From positions 1 through 11,149 of the forward strand of contig CALEEU010000415.1 of NCBI GenBank assembly GCA_937875975.1: a stretch of DNA of 11,149 nt. The letters are read 5' to 3'. Below the pieces are notes generated by a model. It was not told the origin of the DNA, ran no database searches, and worked only from the letters and a program-made list of their open reading frames with translations. The position numbers were made by a program, and so were the translations under genes. Numbering within the stretch: position 1 is the first letter of the stretch; each line of letters opens with the position of its first letter. The stretch is from an uncultured Opitutia bacterium. GTDB taxonomy: Bacteria; Verrucomicrobiota; Verrucomicrobiia; Opitutales; UBA953. Below are positions 1-6,096 of this stretch, one piece after another.

Positions 1-380
1 CGGGCGAGGCGGAGGCCTTCGTTGATGCGGAAGGAGCCATCGACCTGCGGGTCGTTGATCAAGCCCTTCCAGCCGACGGTGGTACGGGGCTTCTCGAAAT
101 AGACGCGCATGACGACCAGGAGGTCGGCGGCATGCTTCCGGGCTTCCTTCTGAAGGAGGGCGGCGTACTCCAAGGCGGCCTTGGTGTCGTGGACCGAACA
201 GGGGCCGACGATGACCATCAGACGGTCGTCTTGGCCGGAAATGACCTTGGCGGCATCCTTACGGGCGGTCGTCACGACCTCGGTAGCCTTCTCGGACGCA
301 GGGAGCTCCTGGAGCACGAGGGCGGGAGTCAGCAGGGGGTGCTGGCTACGAATGCGAAGGTCGTCCGTATTATGGTACAT
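1..380 (-). CDS. aroG: 3-deoxy-7-phosphoheptulonate (DAHP) synthase, class I AroG type, N-terminal part
   Basis: This enzyme condenses phosphoenolpyruvate and erythrose 4-phosphate to DAHP, the first step of the shikimate pathway, in the cytoplasm (EC 2.5.1.54). Only 126 codons from the ATG at 380-378 lie in the window; the rest runs off the left edge, where about 350 residues are usual. The frame lines up with E. coli AroG without gaps as far as I can recall that protein. Residues seen are the YHNTDDLRI start, VGPCSVHD with C61, and MRVYFEKPRTTVGWKGLINDP with R92 and K97, which correspond to AroG Cys61, Arg92 and Lys97. D6 and D7 are also kept; in AroG they form part of the phenylalanine feedback site, so feedback control is plausible, but the rest of that site is outside the window. 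No clear Shine-Dalgarno sequence precedes the start. It is divergent from the fur-like/nadA pair. Confidence 0.95.
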   Translation of the reverse strand, partial: MYHNTDDLRIRSQHPLLTPALVLQELPASEKATEVVTTARKDAAKVISGQDDRLMVIVGPCSVHDTKAALEYAALLQKEARKHAADLLVVMRVYFEKPRTTVGWKGLINDPQVDGSFRINEGLRLA

Positions 381-391
381 CAGGTGAAGGG

Positions 392-411
392 CCTTTCCCT
401 TTGGGAAAAGG
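392..411 (-). other. Small stem-loop in the aroG leader
   Basis: CCTTTCCC (392-399) and GGGAAAAGG (403-411) are complementary apart from one extra A, around a three-base loop. In the transcript predicted from the candidate aroG promoter this hairpin would sit at the extreme 5' end, about 12 bases before the start codon. No U-run follows, so it is not a terminator. It could protect the 5' end or limit ribosome access, or it could be chance. Confidence 0.25.
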
Positions 412-416
412 GGGTA

Positions 417-445
417 AATGAAGGGGTCGGCAGGCCCGGTGTCAA
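417..445 (-). promoter_or_regulatory. Candidate sigma70-type promoter for aroG
   Basis: Read on the minus strand, a perfect TTGACA lies at 445-440. A 17-base spacer follows, then a weak -10, TTCATT, at 422-417 (3 of 6 to consensus). Transcription would begin near 410 and leave a leader of about 30 bases before the aroG ATG. The strong -35 and ideal spacing support it; the poor -10 is the weakness. Confidence 0.4.
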
Positions 446-464
446 TGACGCGTCCCTTATTGAC
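441..464. promoter_or_regulatory. Inverted repeat between divergent aroG and fur-like genes, candidate shared operator
   Basis: GTCAAT at 441-446 and ATTGAC at 459-464 are exact inverted repeats separated by 12 bases. Between them lies the 8-base palindrome GACGCGTC (447-454). TGACGCG also occurs twice in direct orientation, at 446-452 and 461-467. The arms overlap a minus-strand TTGACA (445-440) and a plus-strand TTGACG (460-465), so a bound protein could affect both directions. The plus-strand hexamer has no good -10 at 16-18 bases; the nearest, TATCAA at 480-485, is only 14 away. The neighbouring Fur-like protein is an obvious candidate ligand, but that is inference. Confidence 0.35.
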
Positions 465-502
465 GCGAGGGGCTTTCAGTATCAAAACTGTCTCAAATCG
501 GC

Positions 503-976
503 ATGCCCAAGCCTCTTGCCAGTGAATCGCCGGAGCAATCCGGAGCCTTCCGGGCCTTCATCGCCCAGCAGGGGCTACGTGCGACCCGCCAACGCATGGC
601 GGTCTTCGAGGGCGCGCGGACCATCCAAGGGCACTACACCGCTGAGGATCTCCTCAAGAAGGCTCGCTCGCTCGACCGCAGCGTTTCCCGTGCGACGATC
701 TACCGCGCCATCCCCCTGCTCATCGGCAGCAGCGTGATCCGCGAGGTCGATGTCGGCCGCGATCACAAGTACTACCTCGCCGAAGCTGGTAGTGCGACCT
801 TCCGTGCCCAGCTCATCTGCGAAAGCTGCGAAACGATTGTCGAAGTCGAAGCTCCGTTCATGGAATGGTACGGCAAGGCCGTCGCCGCCAAGCACGGCAT
901 GCGCCCCATCTCCCAGAAACTCCAGGTCACCGCGCTCTGCGAACGTTGCCAGAAGCGCAAGGCCGCCCGCCCATGA
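503..976 (+). CDS. Fur-superfamily transcriptional regulator with degenerate metal-sensing site
   Basis: This 157-residue protein has the Fur fold: an N-terminal winged helix (LRATRQR at about 25-31, GHYTAEDLL at 43-51, SRATIYRAIPLL at 62-73) and a C-terminal dimerisation domain. The structural zinc cysteines are present as two CxxC pairs, C106/C109 and C146/C149. The regulatory metal ligands of classical Fur are mostly gone. The segment matching E. coli HHHDH reads F100-R101-A102-Q103, the Fur E81 position is Tyr, and the two later histidines are Q139 and L145; only H44 (Fur H33) and E121 look retained. It may therefore sense something other than Fe, Zn or Mn, or act constitutively. The start is the only ATG before the conserved N-terminus, and no Shine-Dalgarno sequence is visible. 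Its TGA overlaps the nadA ATG, suggesting translational coupling and a link to NAD synthesis. It cannot be assigned to Fur, Zur, Mur or PerR. Confidence 0.9.
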   Translation: MPKPLASESPEQSGAFRAFIAQQGLRATRQRMAVFEGARTIQGHYTAEDLLKKARSLDRSVSRATIYRAIPLLIGSSVIREVDVGRDHKYYLAEAGSATFRAQLICESCETIVEVEAPFMEWYGKAVAAKHGMRPISQKLQVTALCERCQKRKAARP

Positions 977-1950
977 TCCCCTTCCCGTCCGCTTCCGTCT
1001 TCCCTCCCCTGCCCCTCGGCGGCACGGCACTGTCTGACCTGCAGAAGGAAGTCATCGCCCTCAAAAAGGCCAAGGACGCCATCATCCTTGCGCACAACTA
1101 CCAGTGCGAGGACATCCAGAACGTCGCCGATTTCGTCGGCGACTCGCTCGGCCTCGCCTACAAGGCCGCTGAGGCGAAGCAGTCCACAATCGTTTTCTGC
1201 GGCGTGCATTTCATGGCCGAGACGGCCAAGATTGTGAACCCGACGCGCCGCGTGCTCTTACCGGACATGAACGCCGGCTGCTCGCTCGCCGACTCCTGCC
1301 CAGCGGCGAAGCTCGCTGCCGCCAAAGCCGCGGACCCTTCCCTTTACGTCGTCGCGTACATCAATTGCAGCGCGGCGGTGAAGGCGATCAGCGATGTCAT
1401 CGTGACCAGCGGCAACGCTTCGAAGATCGTCAACCGCGTGCCGGCTGATCGAAACATCCTGTTCGTCCCGGACCAGAACCTCGGTCGCTGGGTCTCCGGC
1501 AAGACCGGCCGCTCGATGCAGCTGTGGCCGGGCAACTGCTACGCCCACGTACAATTCACGCCAGGAGCCCTGCTCCGCACCAAAGCCGCGCATCCTGGAG
1601 CCCCCATTGTGGCCCACCCTGAATGTACTGAAGCCGTCCGCGAGATGGCCGACATGGTCTGCTCGACCGAAATGATGGTCGGCTGGTGCAAGCAACAGAC
1701 GGCTGAAACGATCATCATTACCACGGAATCAGGGATGATCCACCGCCTTCGTAAAGAAGTGCCTGGCAAGACGTTCGTCTCCGCGCCGACAGACCGTTGC
1801 TCCTGCAACGACTGCAAGTTCATGAAGATGAATACGCTGGCAAAAGTGCGTGACTGCCTGCGCGACGGCTCGCCCGAGATCCTGATGGATGAGACCCTCC
1901 GACTCGCCGCCGAGATTCCGCTCCGCCGGATGCTCGAATGGAGCAAATAG
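973..1950 (+). CDS. nadA: Quinolinate synthase NadA
   Basis: NadA condenses iminoaspartate (made by aspartate oxidase NadB) with dihydroxyacetone phosphate to quinolinate, the committed step of de novo NAD synthesis (EC 2.5.1.72). It is a cytoplasmic [4Fe-4S] enzyme. The protein has 325 residues, within the family's usual range. Visible motifs are AHNYQCEDIQNVADFVGDSL near 40-59, MNAGCSLAD with C103, HPECTEAV with C218, and CSCNDCKFMKMN with C281. C103, C218 and C281 are the expected cluster ligands. Extra cysteines C276 and C278 give a CxCxxC arrangement, against CxxCxxC in E. coli. The ATG at 973 overlaps the upstream stop as ATGA, and AAGG lies 10 bases before it; an upstream in-frame extension would lie wholly within the fur-like gene and is unlikely. 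nadB and nadC are not in the window. Confidence 0.97.
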   Translation: MIPFPSASVFPPLPLGGTALSDLQKEVIALKKAKDAIILAHNYQCEDIQNVADFVGDSLGLAYKAAEAKQSTIVFCGVHFMAETAKIVNPTRRVLLPDMNAGCSLADSCPAAKLAAAKAADPSLYVVAYINCSAAVKAISDVIVTSGNASKIVNRVPADRNILFVPDQNLGRWVSGKTGRSMQLWPGNCYAHVQFTPGALLRTKAAHPGAPIVAHPECTEAVREMADMVCSTEMMVGWCKQQTAETIIITTESGMIHRLRKEVPGKTFVSAPTDRCSCNDCKFMKMNTLAKVRDCLRDGSPEILMDETLRLAAEIPLRRMLEWSK

Positions 1951-2101
1951 GAGCGGAACGACGTTTCGTATAATGGAATAGGGTAAAAAAACTTTTACCA
2001 AAGTTTGACAATTCGGTTTATAAAAAAATGTTGAGGGGGTCCAAATCGCTTCAAAATCATCCGTCAAAGACCCGGATGACGGCAAGCACGCCCACACCTC
2101 T
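1951..2101. promoter_or_regulatory. AT-rich spacer between nadA and the HTH gene, with overlapping inverted repeats
   Basis: Positions 1966-2035 are markedly more AT-rich than the rest of the window. Two hairpins overlap there: GGTAAAA/TTTTACC (1982-1988 with 1993-1999) and AAACTTT/AAAGTTT (1989-1995 with 2000-2006). They cannot form together. They may end nadA transcription weakly, though neither is GC-rich nor followed by a clean U-run. Promoter-like words are TATAAT (1969-1974), TTGACA (2005-2010) and TATAAA (2019-2024), but no -35/-10 pair has proper spacing. Nearer the next gene, TCATCCG/CGGATGA (2057-2063 with 2073-2079) and CCGTCA/TGACGG (2061-2066 with 2077-2082) also overlap and exclude each other. 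I infer a promoter and leader for the HTH gene, without pinning it down. Confidence 0.35.
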
Positions 2102-2437
2102 ATGAAAATCGAGCTCGATCCCTCCGCCTTCACCTCGAAGGACGCCTACGTCCGCGCCGCCCTTTCCAAGGCCCGCGACCTTGCCGTGCAGACCTGGGAA
2201 GACGAACACAGCGAACGCCAGTCGCTGATCGAACGCGAAGTCGCCAGCCTCTCGAAACCCGAGCTCGCCAAGCGTCTGATCAAGCTGCTCTCCCGCCCGA
2301 ACCGCGCTCGAGCCCAGATTTCGGACAGCATGCGCGCCAAGGCCCTTAACATGCGCAAGAAAGGCGCCCCGGTCCGCGAGATCGCCGCTGAGCTCGGCAT
2401 CTCGATCCCGTCGGTCTACAATATCACCAAGGACTAA
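2102..2437 (+). CDS. Small helix-turn-helix protein of unknown function
   Basis: I do not recognise a named family for this 111-residue, charged protein. It has no signal peptide or membrane segment. The C-terminal third (about 78-109) reads as a helix-turn-helix of the resolvase/Hin or transposase-HTH type: MRAKALNMRKKGAPVREIAAE, then LGISIPSVYNITK, with the typical Gly-x-Ser turn and the SVYNI recognition helix. The first 70 residues are predicted helical, with many Glu, Arg and Lys residues, and may mediate dimerisation. There is no catalytic domain, so it is more likely a DNA-binding regulator or nucleoid-associated factor than a recombinase. The ATG has no Shine-Dalgarno sequence but follows a structured leader. 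The gene ends two bases before the TTG proposed for aat, so the two are probably co-transcribed. The coding frame is convincing; the function is open. Confidence 0.8.
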   Translation: MKIELDPSAFTSKDAYVRAALSKARDLAVQTWEDEHSERQSLIEREVASLSKPELAKRLIKLLSRPNRARAQISDSMRAKALNMRKKGAPVREIAAELGISIPSVYNITKD

Positions 2438-2439
2438 CC

Positions 2440-3159
2440 TTGCCCGCCATCCCCGCCTCGCCGAAGGTATCGGCGATGCAGGAATGGAATCGCGGCGATC
2501 CGTCGAAAGCCCCCGCTCGCGCGCCCTTGGCCCGCGGCGGGAAGCTGGATGCTCCCCGCCTGGTAGCGGCCTACCGGGCCGGCATCTTCCCTTGGTATTC
2601 CGCGGGCGAACCGGTGAAGTGGTGGTGTCCCGACCCGCGCTTCGTGATGCGTCCGGCCGATTTCCGCCTGACGGACAGCCTGAAGAAGACGATGCGCAAG
2701 AAGGGCTGGTCGGTCACGTTTGACCAGAAGTTCGAGACGGTGATGCGCCGCTGCTCCGAAGTCCCCCGACCCGGCCAGAACGGCACCTGGATCAACGACG
2801 ACATGATCAAGGCCTACTGCGAGCTTCACCGCCTCGGCATCGCCCATAGCGTCGAGGTCAACTGGGAAGGCCAGCTCGTCGGCGGACTCTACGGCGTCGC
2901 CCTCGGCCGCCTCTTCCATGGCGAATCGATGTTCCACCTGAAGGCAGATGCTTCGAAGGTCGGCTTCGCCACGCTCGTCGGCCGCCTACAGGCCTGCGGC
3001 TTCTTCCTCATCGATTGCCAGGTACCCACGCCGCACCTCTCCAGCCTCGGGGCCTTCCTGATCGATCGCGCCGAATTCCTTGAAGTGGTGAAGCTGTTCC
3101 GCGACCAGCCGCCCACGGGCGATGCGTTCGGGCCTATTCCGACTTCGGACGCGACTTGA
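2440..3159 (+). CDS. aat: Leucyl/phenylalanyl-tRNA--protein transferase
   Basis: Aat transfers Leu or Phe from aminoacyl-tRNA to the N-terminal Arg or Lys of proteins (EC 2.3.2.6), marking them for ClpS/ClpAP degradation by the N-end rule in the cytoplasm. The 239-residue product compares with 234 in E. coli. Conserved segments are AAYRAGIFPWYS (43-54), WWCPDPRFVM (61-70), GTWIND (115-120), HSVEVW-like HSVEVNW (136-142), LVGGLYGVALGRLFHGESMF (146-165) and LIDCQV (190-195). E162, D192 and Q194 match E. coli E156, D186 and Q188 of the active site. I chose TTG 2440 because AAGGA (2429-2433) lies six bases before it and the preceding gene has just ended. ATG 2476, with AAGG eight bases upstream, is a real alternative (227 residues) that keeps every conserved block. 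The 3' end overlaps the convergent shikimate kinase gene by 26 bases. Confidence 0.94.
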   Translation: MPAIPASPKVSAMQEWNRGDPSKAPARAPLARGGKLDAPRLVAAYRAGIFPWYSAGEPVKWWCPDPRFVMRPADFRLTDSLKKTMRKKGWSVTFDQKFETVMRRCSEVPRPGQNGTWINDDMIKAYCELHRLGIAHSVEVNWEGQLVGGLYGVALGRLFHGESMFHLKADASKVGFATLVGRLQACGFFLIDCQVPTPHLSSLGAFLIDRAEFLEVVKLFRDQPPTGDAFGPIPTSDAT

Positions 3160-3703
3160 GCAGTGCGCGAGCTTCCCGCTCGTAGACGCGCTCGACGATG
3201 ACGCAGAGCTGCTGCAGCGAACGTCCGTCGGTGTAAACGGCGATGCCGGCCTTCATGTAGGCCTGCTCTCGCTTCCTCATGAGTTCGCGGATCTTGGCCT
3301 CCGGATCGTCGCCCTTGAGGAGCGGACGACGCGAATTACCCGCGGTACGACGCAGGATGGTGTCGACCGAGGCGAAGAGCGTGACGACGATGCCTTTCGA
3401 GCGGACGAGCTCGCCCATGCCTGGCGGGACGACCAGGCCGCCGCCACAGGCGATGACGGCTCCGTTCACCGGCAGGAGGCTTTCGACGACCTGGCGCTCG
3501 AGGGCGCGGAAATGCTCTTCGCCGTGCTCGGCGAAGATGTCGGCGATCGATACGCCGGCCAGCTTCTCGACTAATTCGTCAGTATCATAGAAACGGCGGC
3601 GCCAACGCTTGGCCAGCTGGCGGCCGAGCGCGGACTTTCCCGTCCCCATGAATCCGGCGAGGATCAGGTTCGGGGAGTCTTCCTTGTTCGCGACGGGCGC
3701 CAT
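3134..3703 (-). CDS. aroK: Shikimate kinase
   Basis: This P-loop kinase phosphorylates the 3-hydroxyl of shikimate with ATP (EC 2.7.1.71), step 5 of the shikimate pathway, in the cytoplasm. From ATG 3703 it has 189 residues, slightly over the usual 170-180. Seen in order are Walker A GFMGTGKS (17-24), the shikimate-binding segment FYDTDELVE with D42, FRALE with R66, the GGG motif (87-89) following IAC, and the lid segment RRPLL (125-129). A TTG start at 3745 in the same frame would add 14 residues and reduce the gap to the upstream gene from 54 to 12 bases. Neither start has a convincing Shine-Dalgarno sequence, and I prefer the ATG because the extra residues are not family-like. It is the last gene of a three-gene minus-strand run, and its stop codon lies inside the 3' end of aat. 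Confidence 0.94.
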   Translation of the reverse strand: MAPVANKEDSPNLILAGFMGTGKSALGRQLAKRWRRRFYDTDELVEKLAGVSIADIFAEHGEEHFRALERQVVESLLPVNGAVIACGGGLVVPPGMGELVRSKGIVVTLFASVDTILRRTAGNSRRPLLKGDDPEAKIRELMRKREQAYMKAGIAVYTDGRSLQQLCVIVERVYEREARALLKSRPKSE

Positions 3704-3757
3704 GGGGACATAGCAATCCCCCACCCGCCTCTCGGCAAGCGACAAGCGTCGGGAGGA

Positions 3758-4648
3758 CTACTTGGGCGGGAGGGCGTCGAGCGAGGCTTTCGCCTTCGGC
3801 GCGATCCGTTCGGAAAGCCCTTGCGAGGCTTCCGTCAACGCGGCGCGGTCGGCTTCAGCGAACAGACGAGGCACGGAAGCCCAGGCGGCCTCGGTCAGCT
3901 CGTTGGCCGGACCTTTAAGCAAGGGAAGCATCGCCGCCTTGATGGCGGGACGACTCTTGCTGCCGACACGGCCTGCGCGGACGGAGATGATGCGGGCCCA
4001 CGCGGCCTTGGCGGCGAGCGAGGCTCCCGGCAGATCGGCCGGGAGATACCTGACAGCCAGCGTTGGCGGCAGACGGAGGATCTCGTCCTCGACCTCCTGC
4101 ACCTGCGAACGCTGCGTCAGTTTCGGCATGCGCTCCCAGAGAATCGGAGCGGCGACAGAGGAGCTGATGCGGCGCAGCAGGCGATTGGCGCGCTGAGCGG
4201 TGGCGAAGTCTTCATGCTTCGTGAGCGCGACCAGTTCGTCGTTGGTCAATGGGTATTCCTTCGAGGAGCGCCGAAGGTCGAGCAAGCGCTCGAGGTGGGC
4301 GAGCTTGGTTTCCGACGTGGTGCCGTCCGGGGAATCATACTCCTGCGCCTGCTTCGGATTGAGCGGCAACCTTGGCTTATGATTAGGATCCAGGAGCAGC
4401 ACCTGGCTCAAGGCGGACCGTACTTCAGGGTTCTCGGACGATCTGACGGCGATACGGACGCGCTCGAACCAAGCCTTGGCTTCAGGCGAAGCCATGATGA
4501 AAGAACGCGAGTGGTCGAAGATCGCCTGCTGGGCGGCGAGGCGCTTCTCCGCGACCGCGAGATCGGCGAAGGTGGCGTCGGACGGAACCTCGGCAGCCGT
4601 GCCGACCAGGCAGGCGGCGCAGGCAAGGAAGAGGGATAGGTGCTTCAT
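3758..4648 (-). CDS. Exported protein of unknown function, mostly helical
   Basis: I do not recognise this 296-residue protein. It begins MKHLSLFLACAACLVGTAAE, a typical Sec signal peptide with probable cleavage near residue 19. The two cysteines in the hydrophobic stretch do not sit in a good lipobox, so a lipoprotein is unlikely. The mature part is rich in Ala, Leu, Arg, Glu and Lys and looks helical throughout, with repeated helix-pair-like stretches between about 130 and 290 that could be HEAT- or TPR-like solenoid repeats; I cannot assign a family. A Pro/Asn-rich linker lies near 88-110. The same frame is open further upstream to 4732, but that part overlaps the oxidoreductase gene and would bury the signal peptide, so ATG 4648 is preferred. 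It starts 22 bases after the oxidoreductase stop and precedes aroK, so it is probably co-transcribed with both. Its product should act in the periplasm. Confidence 0.8.
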   Translation of the reverse strand: MKHLSLFLACAACLVGTAAEVPSDATFADLAVAEKRLAAQQAIFDHSRSFIMASPEAKAWFERVRIAVRSSENPEVRSALSQVLLLDPNHKPRLPLNPKQAQEYDSPDGTTSETKLAHLERLLDLRRSSKEYPLTNDELVALTKHEDFATAQRANRLLRRISSSVAAPILWERMPKLTQRSQVQEVEDEILRLPPTLAVRYLPADLPGASLAAKAAWARIISVRAGRVGSKSRPAIKAAMLPLLKGPANELTEAAWASVPRLFAEADRAALTEASQGLSERIAPKAKASLDALPPK

Positions 4649-4670
4649 GGTCGTGTCGATCGGCGTGCGC

Positions 4671-5957
4671 TCAGATAGACCAGCTGCCACGCAGGGCCGG
4701 AGAGTGGAGGTGGTTGGCCTGGTCGTCGCCAATGAAGCCGCTCGCGTCCGGCTTGAAGTTCAGCTTGCGGCCGAGACGGACGCAGAGGGCGGCGAGGTTG
4801 ACCAGCGTCGAGCTGCGGAAGGCCTCGTTGACGCCGTAGCCAAACGGGCGCTTCTCGCGGGCACATACGTCGAAATCGTCTTCCTGATATTCCGGCAGCG
4901 GGAACTCGGCGGCCTTGACGAGAAGTTCGGGGCGGCTGCAACGCATGCCGGCGAAGAGCTTACCATTCGGGCCTTCGAGGAAGGGATTCTCGGGATTACG
5001 CTCGGCGAGTTCAGACTCGAGGATGATGCGGGTACCGTCCTTGTAGGTCATCGTGACGGTCTTCCAGACGCCGCAGGCCATGGCGTCCTGGGCGGGAGCA
5101 TCGCATTCGACGGTGACAGGGGATTCGTTGTCCTTGCCGAGGAAGTATTGCACCGGATCGAGGAAGTGCTGACCCATGTCGCCCAGGCCGCCCTGGTCGA
5201 AGTTCCAATAGCCACGGAAGGAGCCGTGGCAACGGTGCGGGTGATAAGGAATCAACGCCGAGGGACCGCAATACATGTCCCAATTGAGATGCGCAGGGAT
5301 CGGCTCGGGCTTGAGATCGGGCTTGCCGGTCCAGAGATTCACCTTCCAGGCGATGCCGCCGACGGGCGCGAGACGGACGGTCAGCGGACCACCGAGGACA
5401 CCGCTGGCGACGACGCGCTTGATCTCACGGGCGGGGCCGACGCCGTAATAGTTCGTGCGATTGAGGCGGAACCAGGTGTTCACGCGGAAAGGGACGCCGG
5501 TCTGCTGGACCACGCGGCTTAGGGCGATCCCTTCGCCGATCGTGCGCGTGAGCGGCTTCTCGCACCAGACGGCCTTGCCGCGACGGGCGGCCATGGCGGC
5601 GATGACGCCGTGCCAGTGGGGTGGCGTGCAGACGTGGACGACGTCGGCATCAGGCAAGGCGATGACTTCACGGAAATCTTCGGCCGTCATCGGCGTACCG
5701 CCACCCGCCTGCTTGATGCGGTCGAGCTTCTTCTGGACGCGCTGGGCATCGACATCGCAGATCGCGATGATGCGGTTCTTGCCGGTCATGCGGGGCTCGG
5801 AGTGCATCGCGGAGATGCCGCCACAACCGACGATGACGTGGTTCAGGGTCTCGCTCGGCGGAACGAAGCCGCGGCCAAGCACGTGACGCGGGATGATGGT
5901 GAAGCCAAGGGCGGCGACAGCAGCCTTACGCAGGAAAGAACGACGGGGTAATCGCAT
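4671..5957 (-). CDS. Tat-exported Gfo/Idh/MocA family oxidoreductase
   Basis: This 428-residue protein has an N-terminal NAD(P)-binding Rossmann domain and a C-terminal alpha/beta domain, as in glucose-fructose oxidoreductase and inositol dehydrogenase. Residues 4-11 (PRRSFLRK) followed by a hydrophobic stretch and VLG form a twin-arginine signal. Other motifs are VGCGGIS (43-49) for the dinucleotide, ICDVD (66-70), CTPPHWHG (110-117), the family hallmark CEKPLTR (132-138) and GGLGDMGQHFLDPVQYFLG (256-274) with H264. Tat export fits a protein that folds around its cofactor in the cytoplasm, as Zymomonas glucose-fructose oxidoreductase does. Such paralogues are abundant in Planctomycetota and Verrucomicrobiota and most have unknown sugar substrates. 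Some relatives are NAD-dependent glycosidases (GH109), so hydrolysis is also possible. The start is the ATG giving the Tat signal; no Shine-Dalgarno sequence is visible. It is the first gene of the minus-strand run. Confidence 0.93.
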   Translation of the reverse strand: MRLPRRSFLRKAAVAALGFTIIPRHVLGRGFVPPSETLNHVIVGCGGISAMHSEPRMTGKNRIIAICDVDAQRVQKKLDRIKQAGGGTPMTAEDFREVIALPDADVVHVCTPPHWHGVIAAMAARRGKAVWCEKPLTRTIGEGIALSRVVQQTGVPFRVNTWFRLNRTNYYGVGPAREIKRVVASGVLGGPLTVRLAPVGGIAWKVNLWTGKPDLKPEPIPAHLNWDMYCGPSALIPYHPHRCHGSFRGYWNFDQGGLGDMGQHFLDPVQYFLGKDNESPVTVECDAPAQDAMACGVWKTVTMTYKDGTRIILESELAERNPENPFLEGPNGKLFAGMRCSRPELLVKAAEFPLPEYQEDDFDVCAREKRPFGYGVNEAFRSSTLVNLAALCVRLGRKLNFKPDASGFIGDDQANHLHSPALRGSWSI

Positions 5958-6000
5958 GAGGGGTGTTATGAATAGAAAAGACCTCGTTCAATCATGATAG

Positions 6001-6050
6001 TTGCCCTACGAGGACGAATGCCGTTATATGGCACTAATCCGCCGTTTAAA
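6001..6050. promoter_or_regulatory. Candidate overlapping divergent promoters
   Basis: For the minus strand (oxidoreductase run), TTTAAA at 6050-6045 and TATAAC at 6028-6023 are separated by 16 bases, giving a leader of about 58 bases before ATG 5957. For the plus strand (PaaK-like gene), TTGCCC at 6001-6006 and TATATG at 6025-6030 are separated by 18 bases, giving a leader of about 60 bases before ATG 6097. The two -10 boxes share 6025-6028, so the two directions might compete. Both -35 elements are imperfect. Confidence 0.3.
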
Positions 6051-6096
6051 GACCCCTTCGTTTTGCTTTCGACGGATATCCTTCCACCCTAAGGTC

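Noticed and set aside
132..737. Plus-strand open frame (201 codons) spanning the aroG/fur-like intergenic region
   Set aside because: It is antisense to aroG and then out of frame with the Fur-like gene; both overlapped genes have strong family evidence.
4476..5522. Long plus-strand open frame (348 codons) opposite the oxidoreductase gene
   Set aside because: The opposite strand carries a full Gfo/Idh/MocA protein with Tat signal and family motifs; this frame shows no recognisable domain.
6001..6096. N-terminal extension of the PaaK-like ligase from TTG 6001 or ATG 6028
   Set aside because: The added residues do not resemble the family, the DNA is AT-richer and promoter-like, and no ribosome binding site supports either start. 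It cannot be fully excluded.
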